NCBI GenBank assembly: GCA_014706295.1
Contig: JACSVZ010000014.1
Coordinates: forward strand, 74,227,935 to 74,291,934
Length of the DNA stretch: 64,000 nucleotides
Source: Lycocorax pyrrhopterus obiensis
Taxonomy: Eukaryota; Chordata; Aves; Passeriformes; Paradisaeidae
Direction of reading: 5' to 3'
Below, piece after piece: positions 24,331-35,902 of this stretch. The notes beneath the pieces were generated by a model. It was not told the origin of the DNA. It saw only the letters and a list, made by a program, of their open reading frames with translations, and made no database searches. Position numbers and translations under genes: made by a program. Position 1 is the stretch's first letter, and each line of letters starts with the position of its first letter.

Positions 24331-26989
24331 AAAATAATGGTTTAGTGGTTTGGCAGAAAGAGTTGTGTTTACACAAATGTTTGTATCACAGTTTTTGTAA
24401 CCTATTTAGTTCTGTCATGTGTATTTTGAATGTGAATTTTTTATTTTTTTAAAAAGTTTTTTCCAGGTAAAGAGAAAAATGTAATGGAATTAAATTGGTA
24501 AACCAGTTTTAATCTAATTTCAATATACTGTAATTATGTCTTTATAATAGACAGTCTTGCCTAATACATTGATCGAAAAAGAAATATGCATGAGACTTCA
24601 TATATTTTGCTGAAAGTATCCAGTGTTGCCCCGTAGGATTCTTTGTTACTAGTGTGTCAGTAGCCCTTACCATCTAAGAATGTGTTCTTGTTAGGTCTTC
24701 AAGGCTAAACGATACAGAGAAGTGATACCATCACAGAAAAGCTAAAACATTCCTGTAATAGTGTATTGCTGGCTTGTGTTATTCTTTTAAAGTCAATCTG
24801 TGTTGAAAAGGCTGCAGATTATTGTCTTGGACACTGCAGCATTTGAGATATTAACTTAGAGGAAAGAGGTATGCACAGGGAGCATTACAGTGAAGAGTGA
24901 GAAATTCTGTTTCTTTTTTTCTTATTAGATTAATCAGTATGCTTACAGTCATATTATTGATTTGTTAATTCTTTTTCTTATATCTGAGTATGCTCATGTA
25001 AGTGTTTTGGATAATTCATTATTGATTTATCTACTTGAAAGAAGTGTGAATTCTTGCTGAAGATAATTGTTAGTACTGTGTGATCCTTTAAGAAAAAAAC
25101 CCAAACAAGAACAGCTTATAGAGATCGCAGAAATCTTGAATTTTGCTAGTTATAGTAAAATCTAAACCTAGACTATTAATCAAAATATACAATAAATGCT
25201 TTTAGTATGTCTAATAAATTCCAAATTTATAATATTAAAAATGTAGAATGGGAGACATAAAATAAGTATAAAGATTTTCAATACTATTTCCTGAATGCTT
25301 CTTGAAACGTCTATATTGAAAAGTTATGTTAATTTGGGTGATTTTGTTAGTTACAATTTGCACTTAATATTTTATTAGGTAGATATTATGATAAGTATTT
25401 TTGAAGTTTATAATTTCAGACTTATTGGTTGTGAAAATGTGTATTTCTCCAGTGGTATTCTGTGATATTTTTACTGCTTCTATTTTAAATTTCACTAGAG
25501 TTGGTTTAGAGAAGTTATAATTTCACATATGCATGTATGCACGTATGCATGTATTTAATATTATAAAAATAGTAATATTAATAATGCAAATACTGACATT
25601 ATATTAATAGAATGTCTATTAAACTTTTCAATAAAGTCTCCTAACACCATAACAAAATAACTTCAAATGAGAAAGCAAGAAATATCTTCACTGTGTTAAG
25701 TACACAGACCAGATAGTATTGGTGGTGAGAAATCAAGGTTTTTTCTCACTGATTGTCTTCTGCATCAAATTAAATGGGACACTTTAGGTTATATAAACGG
25801 AATCATTTTGACAAGGCTATGCTTCACAGAAGTGCAAAAATCTTATTAATATCAACATCTCTACATTAGAAAATAAGCATTTGCTTTCCACATATATATC
25901 AGCAGTCCACAATATAAGCTGATTGCTATAAACAAGATTAAAAATGTAATTCACTCTTATTAGATAACGCAAAAATACCAAGATCATTATCCTTATTACA
26001 GAGCTAGAGATCACCCCAACTAGTGATAATTTAGCTGCACTGTATTCTTGCAGAAAAGAAGCCAGTGAACTTTAAGAAGTTCATGGCCAAGGGCCATCTG
26101 TGCAACAGGCCTTGGCTAAGAGCAGCCACACTGAATTAGAACATTAATAGCAATGAGTTTGCTCTCCAAAACTCTCAGCAGAATCAGGATGCTGAGCCAA
26201 ATAGATTATTCCTGTTTCTTGTTTACATTAAATTCTTGATATGCATGGCTTTAACTGTGTTCTCTAGAAGCTCTTTTATGCAGCTAAAAATAACCAGAGC
26301 TCTGTGTGCATGGGGAAATCAAACTCCTGATGATTCTGAGTCTGAAAGAAAGGAAAAAAGCAAAGCCTTTTGCTGATCTTAAATATTGATGGTTGTGCCA
26401 CTTTCTCACTGAATCCCCTCAGAATTTGGCTCTATGGAAGTATTTTTTTCAAAATCATTTTAATAGTTTCATAATTTCAGTGGCTGAACTCAGACTTGTG
26501 TGTCCAAATGCTTGAAGCTAACCAGATGTCATCCTCAGCAAATTAAAAGACTGATACCGAGGCATCACTGAAAATTTCTGTCTTGTTCTTTTGAGATAAT
26601 TTCTAAAAAAACGTATGGGGTAGAGGGATGTAAACAAACTCTGAATCTGGAGACTTTAATAAGAGATTTGAATTCAGATTTCTGTTTAGTATGGAAGAAA
26701 TATTTCTTTTCTTTTTGACTAGTATTTCCTGTAGAGAGAAATAAGGCTTTGGGAAACAAAAGATGAATTGAAAGGAAAATAGTTTGATATAATTCAATTT
26801 TTAAAGGCAATTGGTGGGCATGCTCGGATGAATAGATATACTGTAAAAAAATCTGTTTGGTGAAAAGTGCAAATCATGTATTCCTGTGTGATACCAGAAG
26901 TTTTTTTCTATTCCAGTACCTCTAGGGAGTTTGTTCCAGCTCTTTCTCTCCTCTTAGTCAACCTGTAAAACACAAGAATGTCTGCTACC
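24331..26989. other. intronic sequence; degenerate ATGC-type short repeat
   Basis: A+T-rich sequence. At 25525-25553 a degenerate tetranucleotide run occurs (catatgcatgtatgcacgta and onward). I recognise nothing else. The open frames of 64-81 codons near 25817 and 26565 lack domains. Confidence 0.55.
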
Positions 26990-27219
26990 ATTTCACACTG
27001 TGCTGAGCTGAAATGCTCAACAATGAGCAAATGCCAGACCACTCCTCCCCACGAACTTTTCCGACTGGAAGGAACACCCTTCTCCTGGGAAGTGAGAGAG
27101 AGTCCCTTTCCCTCTCTCCTGGCAGTGATGTGAGTTGGTATGGAATAACATTAGGGTCCTGGCCGTGCCCCCTCCCAGCTATTGCAAAAATCAACCCTGT
27201 CCTGGCCAAAACCAGGACA
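26990..27219 (+). mobile_element. possible LTR fragment of an avian retroelement
   Basis: A GC-richer segment stands out from its A+T-rich surroundings. It ends with 'aaaatcaaccctgtcctggc' and then 'aaaaccaggaca', a form I associate with the ends of avian endogenous-retrovirus LTR or adjacent segments, terminating in CA at 27219. There is no clear TG start and no target-site duplication. Open frames occur on both strands (60-74 codons) with no domain. It could also be a different kind of dispersed repeat. Confidence 0.4.
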
Positions 27220-27284
27220 CCATAAGACCAGCCTTCAGGAATTCCAGGTCCTTAAGACCAGAGGAAAACTGGAGCAAGAAATAC

Positions 27285-27440
27285 TTACCACTGGTAGAGT
27301 CACTGTCTTTGGGTGTTTAAAAAAAGACTGGATGTGGCACTTAATGCCATGGTTTAGTTGATAAGGAGGTGCTAGGTCATAGGTTGGACTTGATGATCTC
27401 AAAAGTCTTTTCCAACCTAGTTAATTCTGTGATTCTGTGA
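27285..27440 (+). mobile_element. CR1 LINE 3' end
   Basis: Recognisable CR1 3' UTR: ctggtagagtcactgtcttt, gtgtttaaaaaaagactgga, gccatggtttagttgataag, then ggttggacttgatgatctc and ttttccaacctagttaattc. It finishes with a good copy of the CR1 terminal direct repeat (attctgtgattctgtga). The copy is very short and non-coding. Confidence 0.92.
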
Positions 27441-27454
27441 GAAGGGCTAGGTTA

Positions 27455-28590
27455 GGGATCCCTTAAACACACTGGTCATATGTAAGTCTCTGGGGTTTGA
27501 TGGGTTGCACCCAGGAGTGTTGAGAAAACTATCTCATGCCATCGTGAGGTCACTGTTCATTATCTTTGAATGGTCATGGCAAATAGGAGAGGTTCCAGAA
27601 GACTAGAAGAGAGCAAATATCACCATTTTTGAGAAGGGCAAGAAGGAAGATCTGTGAAACTATAGGTTAGACCACCTCACCTCAGTCACTGGGAAGGTGA
27701 TGCAAAAAAGCCTCCTGGATACAATTTCCACACACATAGAGGCCAAGAAAGTAGCTGGAAGTCATCAAAAGGAATTTAAAAGAGGAAATCATACTTGGCC
27801 ATCTGCACACCATCTGCAATTAGGCGACCAGCTTGGTGGACAAGGGAGAGCAGTAGATGCTGTTTACCATGACTTCAGTAAAGTTTTTGACACTGTCACC
27901 TATGACATTATCATAGAAAAACTGGCAAAGTACAGGTGTATATAGAAGTTCACAGTGAGGTAGATTAAAAAAAGTCTGAATGACCAGGCCTGAAGTGTTA
28001 TGATCAGTGATACAAAGTCTGGTTGGAGGCCAGTAACCAGGGAGGTGCCCCAGAATTTACTAGTGAGTCCAATACTGTTCAACCTTTTCAATAATGACCT
28101 GGATGATGGAAAAGAATGCACCTTCAGCAAGTTCTTAGATTGATTCAAAACTGGAAAGTGGCTAATTCTCCGCAGTGCTTTGCTGCCATCCAGAGGGACC
28201 TCAACAGACTGAAGAAATGGGCTGACAAATCTCTTGAAGTTCCAAATGGGGTATTGTAAAGTCCTGCAACTGAGGAATAATAATCCCATGTGCAAGTACA
28301 TTGTGCTGTCAGCTGACTGGAGTACAGCTTGGCAAAGGAGAACCTTGGATTTCTGGTGGGAAGCAAGCTGTCTATGAGCCAGATATGCACCCTCACAGTG
28401 CATGGGTGGGGATTCATCCTCTCTTTTCAGTACTGGTGAGGTGGTATCTGGATTAATAGGACTAGTTCTGTACCTTTCCAGTACAAGAAACATCTGCACT
28501 TCTTGGAGCATCTCCAGTAGAGGGCCACAAAGATTATCAAGCAGTTGGAACATCTCTCATATCAGAAAAGACTGAAAGAACCGCAACAGT
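27455..28590 (+). mobile_element. old CR1 reverse-transcriptase fragment
   Basis: The order of blocks follows CR1 ORF2: a gatgggttgcacccaggag box (usual PDGLHPRVL), gggagaggttccagaagact, 'gagaagggcaagaaggaaga' (usual KKGKKED), and then VDAVYHDFSKVFDTVTYD near 27853-27908, which is the RT motif A region (usual YLDFSKAFDTV with its catalytic Asp). A VPQNLLVSPILFN-like segment and 'aataatgacctggatgatgg' follow, then the post-RT segment and 'agggccacaaagattatcaa'. Many stops and frameshifts break it, and the FADD box is not readable. The 3' UTR is missing, so it is truncated at both ends. The 217-codon minus-strand open frame over it (27900-28553) is an antisense shadow. Confidence 0.8.
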
Positions 28591-31470
28591 TCTTTCGGTT
28601 TTTTTGATTCCTTCCTGTAATATTGCTCCAGGCCTTTTCCTCATCAACCCTCACAACTACCCTATGCAAAAGTACCCTAATTTTACCAGAAACAACATGA
28701 TGTTTTGGTGATATGCAAAGGTATGATTTGATGATATGCAAAGATATGGTTCTGTTTCTGTGGAGATTATTTCCTTCTTTTGAAGAACATTTTAAAAAGT
28801 GATGGCATTGTTTTGAACTTCCATGCAAGTTGCTTTAATGAATTTGCAAGTTCAACTCCAGGTGATCATTTGTCTTTGAACAATATTGGCAGGCCTGCAA
28901 GATCAGATTTTGTCTTTCATCTGTGAGGATTTTTGTTTTCCCATAGCTGCCAGGTTGACCAGATGTTAAGGACTGCAGTTTGTGCTTGATGTTGACACTT
29001 AATTAGTCCATAGTTCCTGCATGTTACCACAGGATCCTGGCAATAGCTACAACCCATTTTTGTTGGCAAGACATCTCCTTGATACCTTATCTTGATGTGT
29101 GTGCTGCTATGGGAGTTGTCCTGGGATGAAATTTTCAGTGTCTTTGTGATGCTTTCACTCTTCGACAACTGTGATTCCCGTAGTTGTGTTAACCAATTGT
29201 CTCTTCTTCATATTCAGTGTGCAAAATCCAGGGCAGTTATAGACATTTGGGATGATTCCTTTTGCTGAGCATGTTCAGTCCTTTTTATCCAGTCTTTATC
29301 CAATGTTTCTCACATTCCCAAATTTCCTGATTTACCTGAAAACGTGGTAGCGTGTATGTGTAAATCACCTTCTCAGGTAGCTTGTCAGGTACTTCACCTT
29401 GTCTTGGCTATTATTCATGGTCCAGTCTGGAAGCTCTTTTAATAAAGTGGTTGTTACCTTGAAATTGGCAGCAGGCAGCATTATGGGATGGACAGCACAT
29501 TCAAGCAGCCTGCTACACAGGATCTGTAGTGTTTGATGGAGCTATGCCTTCACATTGATATCTTAAAAGCTGATGCAATTTAAAATGTATATACCTTTGA
29601 GAGTTGTAGCTATGGGTTTATGACTTCATGTTGTACAAATGACAAAAAGAAATAATTGCTGTTTTTCTGGAAGAAACGATCTCAACAGATGGCATCATCT
29701 GTGAAGATGGCATTTCATTAATTCCTCTGTGTGACTCTTTGAGATCCCTTTTTGAACATGTCAGCAGGTCTGGTTGATGATAAGTGAGAAGTAAGGCTTG
29801 AGCAGTTAGCAGACAACTTTCATGAGCCCTTAGAGGATGTGTTTGGTATCAGTCCATTCCAGCAAAGCTTAAAGCTTAAACTACGGTGAAGTGACTTAAT
29901 GCAGCAATGCTCTTCAATGCTTGCATCCCAGACATATGTCATCTAAACACTTTGAGCTCCTTCCAGACACTGACTTGAACATTACACTGTTTCCAAGAAG
30001 ACTCTCAAAGGATGGGAGGAAAGGCTGTAATCATCCATTGAATAAGTGTACTCTGGGATCTTCTGTAACAAGCTTGATGGCAGACTATCTGCTTGGACTG
30101 AAAATGTATACAGGAACATTTTCTTCCTAAAAAAAAAGATTTCACGCATAAAATTTGTATGGCTTCTTGGTCTGGTTTACCCCTTCCTCTCACTCTCTTT
30201 TTCAAGGTAGAATTATACCTAAGAGTCATGAATAGTGGCCACTACACTCCCTATAGGCAATGAAGAAGAACAAAGAAGAGCTAGGGTTTACCCCTTGGAA
30301 AAGGTAATGTGCTGACCGTGTACCAGCAGATACCAGGTCATGGCCTCTAATCTTCCTTTGTAGTTCTTGAGGTGATACAACCTGATGGTGTGAACCAAAA
30401 GGAGATTGTGCAAGAGCAATTACTTGTTTAGGCAGGACCCTTTCCACTTCAGGAGAAACCAGATATTTGACAAGGCAGAGATATATTTGCAGCATGTGTG
30501 TACTAGTCGAGCAATTCATGCAATGATTACCCAAATGACCCTTTCAACCAGCAGTTCCCTAGATTTGTCTCCCACTCTTTCCTTCTGTATTTGGTAACTG
30601 TAGATTCATCTCTTGCAGACTGGTTCTTTATGCAATTGATGAGACTGCACAAATATTGCCTTGAGTTTCTTTATGCATTCCCCTCAACCCACAGCTAAAA
30701 TCAAGAGCTGGTCTCCTTTAACTATCAATTTACTTGTCTGTTAACTTGGTTTTTTTGATAAAGGTAAATTTTGAGCCATCAACCGTAGCAATCTAACCAC
30801 AAAACTCAATCGACATGAGATAAAAGCATGTTATGCAAAATTCTTATTACATTTTAATAGATAAAAGTTATCTGAATATTCATCTGTTCCTATTTTATGT
30901 ATGTGTGATTTTTCTCAAAGTTTTTTCAGCAGCAGAGAGGTTTATGCCACAAACATGAAGTTTTGGGTGTATAACTTCATCCTATTAAAATGCAAATCCA
31001 CGAGTTTCTCTTCAGAAAAAAAGAAGACAATTTGCTGCTAAATCCCACTGAAAATTACTTTTACTGATTAAACTTCTGTGCTTTGGATGGCAAGTGGAGC
31101 AAATTGTTGCCATTTCTGATAAATACAAACTCAGCAACCAAAAACATCCATGTTGCAATGAGGTAAACAGGTAGTTTATTTAATTTTCCATAACCATGTA
31201 GTGCCTCCTGAATTGTTGACAATAAAAAAAATCTTTGCTCTCACAGCTGTGTTTTTACAGTATTCTGATACAGTCATTTTTGGGTTTTATTTCTTACCCC
31301 ATCACCATTTTCACTAGTGTTTGCATGACTTCACTTATCTCAACAACACCTTTAGTGGCAGTTGTGTTTCCATGCACTGACTGGCAGTAAGCATTGCATC
31401 AACTACTGTTATAATATCTGAGAAATTTTGTATGATAAATGCAAGATGTCAATATGTATTGATTCTCCCT
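28591..31470. other. unidentified block, several open minus-strand segments
   Basis: This segment has a composition nearer to coding or repeat DNA than the rest of the intron. It has minus-strand open frames at 28562-28828, 28917-29168, 30005-30229 and 30226-30534 (74-102 codons). None shows a domain I recognise, and they do not join cleanly. A small tandem duplication (gatatgcaaag at about 28710 and 28733) occurs. It may be a decayed retroelement or processed pseudogene, but that is inference only. Confidence 0.35.
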
Positions 31471-31962
31471 ACTGGGTCTGGCTGGGATGCAGCTAATTTT
31501 CCTCACAGCAGCTTGTACAGTGCTGTGTTTTAGACTGGTGACCCAAGCAGTGTTGCTAATATAGAGATGATTTGGCTGTTGCTGAACATTGTTTACACAG
31601 CATCAATTCCTTCTCTGTTTCTTGCTCTTACCCCTTGGTGAATAGACTAGGTGTGGTCAAGCTGAGACAGCTGAGACAGCTGATCCTGGGTGACCAAAAG
31701 GATATCCCATACCATATGACATCATGCTCAACAATTAAATGGGAGGAAGTTTTTCCAAAGTGGCTGTTGCTCAGGGACTGGCTGGGTACCTGCCTGCTGG
31801 TGATGATTGCTTTTGCATCACTTTTTTTTCTTCACTTTAGTGTCTTAATGTCAATCCACGAGTTTGCTCACGTATTCCCTTCTTCTCTCTACCATCCTCG
31901 TGAGGGGGTGGGAGCAAGAGAGCGGAGGGATCTTATCTGCCATCTGAGCTCTGCCCACCACA
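31471..31962 (+). mobile_element. solo LTR, avian ERVL-type, sense orientation
   Basis: The unit starts with 'actgggtctggctgggatgc' and continues with 'acagtgctgtgttttagact', 'gaccaaaaggatatcccata' and 'ccatatgacatcatgctcaa'. It ends with 'aatccacgagtttgctcacg', then a ctaccatcctcgtgaggggg box and a purine-rich tail ending ccaccaca. That succession of blocks is a very common LTR in bird genomes associated with ERVL-like elements. No internal retroviral genes adjoin, so it is a solo or fragmentary LTR. I could not settle a target-site duplication: attctccct lies before it and attccct after it, which may be a damaged copy. The 144-codon open frame starting at 31572 is incidental. Confidence 0.7.
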
Positions 31963-34311
31963 TTCCCTCAACTGCACTGCCACCTCAGAGGGACCTCTGT
32001 GGCTAATTTGTGTCATGTGCTCACAAAGAATCACAAACAGCATTTTCTCTTAGACTTCTGTTAGGTGTCATTGATAATTTGTAGGCCTGCAGTAGACTTT
32101 TCAGTGTGCTAAAGGTATTTCCAGAAGTGAGAGCCCTGCCTGAGTAGCTGGTAAGAACCATTCCTTCCACAAGGAACTAGCAATCTCTTTATAAAGAAAT
32201 ACTAGGACAGCTAGCAGAAAGTTCTCTTTATGCATTTTATATGAAAATAGTCATATGAGGTTTTATGCCTTTCCTAATCTTTGAGTGAAATGGATGTTGA
32301 AATCTGGGGTTTTCTCATGGAGCCTTAACACAAGGATGCATAAATACCCTCGCAGCTGGTAGCCTCTTGATCTGACCTAGACTGCAGGAAGCTATCTGGG
32401 CACAATATTCTGCATGGTTTTCTTTAACCAGAGAAGACCAAAAGTCTTCAAAATAAGTAACATCCCAGATTTTGGTAGAAGAAAACTGGAAAATAGAACA
32501 TTTAACCTCTTAATAATAAAAGCTTAGTATGAAGTCAAACAAAGTAGAAGAAAAATGGCTAGACACAACCCTTGCCCACCCACCATGATCTTACAGGCAG
32601 GTTTTTAGTCTCTCACTGCCTTTGTGAAATTCACTAAATTTGCATCTTGTTTGGTCCTGTTTTCTTCTTCATTATCTCTGAGCCCAGGTTCTGTGCTCTG
32701 TTCTCCTAAGAGTAGTTTCAGTTTCTCTGCTTAATCTGCAGTCTGCTACTTCCCTGCTGTACCTATTGTCTTCCATCTGGGTTGTTATCTAGAAACTTTT
32801 TATTTTTTTTAATCAGAGCCCACTCTTTGGCTCATTATGGAAACAAATCATATTTTATCTTTCTACCAGTGTAAATTTTATGCTTAAGAGAGCATAATGC
32901 TAATCTAAAATAGAAGCAAATGAACTATGCAGCCTATTACAAAATCACACAGATACATGACTGTCTAGGAAAACCCTCGAAGTTTTAACACTGCTTTTCC
33001 AGTGTTAATAAGACAGAGGATTTTGGTGGCAGCTGCAGTATTTGTAACTTGGTCCTGTTTCTCACTTATAGTCTATCACTCTTGCTTTCTCCCTGTGTTT
33101 GAAACTTGCGTAAGGTCCAGCTCAGTTTGAGTTTTTGGCAACTTTTATTTCATCTTTATGCTTTCTACTTTCAGCATATATTATATTCTTTGCTGTCTCT
33201 TTGTGTATGGGTTTCTGTGTATTCATTATTCCCAGTACCCTCTTCCAGCAGGTGGTTGCCAGACATTCCTGCCATTTTAATTAAGAAAATTTCACACCTT
33301 CCATCTTTGATGTTTTCAGTTCTTTATCTGATCTCTAATTTCTTGATTTTTCCTTCCATCACTGAAGAGGTAGTTTTCTTTGTCTAGACTCTGTTTAAAT
33401 TATGGTGATTCCCGTTTGCTCCTTCCAGAGTTAATCTAGGTGATTAGTGTTTCTGTAGTGTCCTTGACACTTACCAATCTACAATGTAAGGTTTGTTGGG
33501 GTTTTTTTTTAGGCTGTGTATTTGAGAATAAAAAGACATCAAGTATTTTGTTGAGGAATAGAGACTACCAAATTCAAAAGCATTTGGTTTCCTGTTATGC
33601 ATGCTAAGTTAGGCTCACAGTTCTGTGATTTTGCCTAGAACCTACTTCTCTAATAATATCAGCAATCTTTCTCTGCATCCGTTCTTGGTACAGGATCTCC
33701 CATTCTCATTGATCTTCTAAACAGAAGTTTCCATTATTTCAGTAACAATAAATTGACTTTGTGTTTCTCGACAGCTTTGACATTTTGCTGTGTTGTTTCA
33801 TTCCTTTTCCCAATAGGAAACAATGTAGCAGAGGCAGATTTTATAGAAAACTATAGTAAATGGAGGTCATTACTGATCCCTGGCAAATAAGTCTTTCAGT
33901 GCTGTTTGCTTAATGGCTTCACTCTAAGCTAAGTGTCTGAATGTACCTATTGGGCATGCAGGGAACATCTGAGCCTGAAAAGTGGTCAAACAACACATTT
34001 GCCAAGACAGCAGGGAATGCACTCTGCTCTGAAGGTAGAGGCTGACTAAGCTGCTGTAACATAAAGAGTCATTATTAAGAGAAGAACATGATGGTCACAT
34101 TGTTTGTAAATTTGTGGTTTTGGTGTGCAACATAAAAAAAGACAAGAGAGGAACAAAGGAACTGGCGGCTGTTCTACATTGGAAATGCAACTATTATTTT
34201 GTGCTCTTTCATCCAATGAAATGAGATTTAGAAATGAAAGAATAGAGGAGGAGGAGGAATCATTTAATGAAATGGAATTGTGGGGAACATTAGCACAAAA
34301 TCTTTAATTTC

Positions 34312-34353
34312 CAATTTTATTAGTATTAATGGCAATTTTATTAGTATTAATGG
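34312..34353. repeat. two perfect 21-bp tandem copies
   Basis: The unit begins caattttattag and ends attaatgg. It occurs at 34312-34332 and again at 34333-34353, followed by a partial third start (taatttt). Confidence 0.85.
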
Positions 34354-35027
34354 TAATTTTTTTGAAAGCAAAAAGGCTAAAGATAAGTTACTCTGTCGGC
34401 ACCTGTCACTCTCTTCTGTGGTTTACCTGGATTTTACTTACTTTTACTGTGCTTGCAATTACAAATTTCTGAGAATCATACATACAACTACAGCAACTTG
34501 TTTTCTCTCTGTATAATAGTAGCAGAAAAAAGCAATATGTGATTGTGTCATGTCTCATTATACAGATTCTTATACTAGGTTACAGAATGCTGCTTTACAG
34601 ACAATTGTTTTTAGCACAGGCTGAATACTACGAAAATAAAATAAGAGAGAAAAAATTAAAGCCAAGTACATTTATAGCATGTTTTTTTTAAAATAACACA
34701 AGTTAATCATAAGATAAAATGCCAGTGAAAACCTGAAATAATAGGAATATCCTTACTATTCACATAAGCCTATATTGTTTGGCATTTGTGAGCTCACAGG
34801 TAAGAAAGATCTGAAAAATAATGTTACTGATAGTGTCTTACAATCAGTTTGTGAAAATGAAAATTGTTTGTCCATTCTACAATCCTATTGTCCATCTTGT
34901 ATGTCCATACAACAGAGTACTTTTGAACCCTTTAATGGGATTGGAGGAGAGGAATTTGGATTAGCTAGATGTTTAGTTAAAAGAGATTGCTGGTTAACAG
35001 CATAAATAAGTGCACGAATGCAAACCT

Positions 35028-35080
35028 CTGTGTGCCTGTGTGTGTGAGCATGCACATGTACATGTATGTGTGTATTTGTA
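35028..35080. repeat. degenerate TG/CATG microsatellite
   Basis: An alternating purine-pyrimidine stretch (tgtgtgcctgtgtgtgtgag, then atgcacatgtacatgtatgt). It is imperfect, so probably old. Confidence 0.75.
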
Positions 35081-35239
35081 TAAGAAAGTTTATTCATTAT
35101 GGCCACTGAAATTCCAATAGCCAAATCATCACCTGAAAAGTCTTCTACTAACATGAATGAAGAAGTGCCTGAGATCATCAGGCATCCTGTGATTTGTACA
35201 GTTTCACATGAAAGAGTTTGTAGATTTCTTAGAGTGAAG

Positions 35240-35902
35240 AACCAGGAGGTCCTGGTGGACAGCAAGATGAACAGAAGCCAGCAATGTGCCCTTGCAGCAA
35301 AGGAGGCTAAGGCTATCCTGAGCTGCATTAGGGGAAGCACTGCTGGCATGTTGAGGGAGGTGATCTGTATCCTATACTCAGCCCTGGTGAGGCCACATTT
35401 GAAGTGCTGAGTCCAGTTCTGCGCTCCTCAATATGAGACATGGAGCTACCGGAGAGAGACCAGCACATGGCCACAAAGTTGATTAAGGAACTGGAACATC
35501 TCTCCTGTTAGGAAAGACTGACAGAGCCAGGACTGTTCAGCCTGGAGAAAGATCAGGAGGAAAATTCACCAATATTCTACAAATATCTGAAGAAAGGAAG
35601 CAAAAAGGGCCGAGTCAGGTTCTTTTCAGCAGTGCCAAGTGACAGAACCAGAGGCAGTGGGCACAAGATGACACAGAGGAGGTGTCATCTGAATATCAGA
35701 ACTTTTCCACTATGAGGGTGCCTGAGCACTGGCACAAGTTCCTCTGATTCGCATGGCAGTCTCCATTCATGGAGATACGCAAAACCTGTCTGGACTTGAT
35801 CCTGAGCAATTGGCTCTAGGTGACACTGCTTCAGTAGGGGAGTTGGACAAGGTGACCTCCAGAGGTCCCTTCAAGCTTCCGCCATGCTGAGATCTGTTAC
35901 TG
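35240..35902 (+). mobile_element. CR1 LINE, 5'-truncated 3' region
   Basis: A CR1 ORF2 C-terminus is readable in pieces: QEVLVDSKMNRSQQCALAAKEAKAI (shown here in two overlapping parts, with VLVDSKMNRSQQC near 35250 and ALAAKEAKAILSC after it), then [11 protein letters not shown] near 35370-35405, where a stop truncates the frame. The 3' UTR follows with 'ggaacatctctcctgttagg', 'cagcctggagaaagatcagg' and 'gacaaggtgacctccagagg'. The subfamily differs from the copy at 60.6 kb in its spacing and 3' end. The terminal direct repeat is weak (tgagatctgttactg). It lies in sense orientation to the predicted gene. Confidence 0.88.

Larger units (their letters stand above)
31963..35239. other. intronic sequence; 21-bp tandem duplication and TG-rich run
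   Basis: Mostly unrecognised A+T-rich sequence with pyrimidine-rich patches at 32.6-33.4 kb. Two perfect head-to-tail copies of a 21-bp unit lie at 34312-34353, and a TG-rich microsatellite-like run lies at 35028-35080. Confidence 0.55.

Noticed and set aside
25525..25553. CRISPR-like or regulatory direct repeat
   Set aside because: It is a short degenerate tetranucleotide repeat in a vertebrate intron, with no spacer structure.
27900..28553. 217-codon minus-strand open frame, the longest in the window
   Set aside because: It is antisense to an old CR1 RT fragment and has no domain, splice context or initiation context.
31572..32006. 144-codon plus-strand open frame
   Set aside because: It lies almost wholly within an ERVL-type LTR, which does not encode protein.
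34885..35349. 154-codon minus-strand open frame with a His/Thr-rich stretch
   Set aside because: It is produced by antisense reading of a TG-rich microsatellite and a CR1 fragment.
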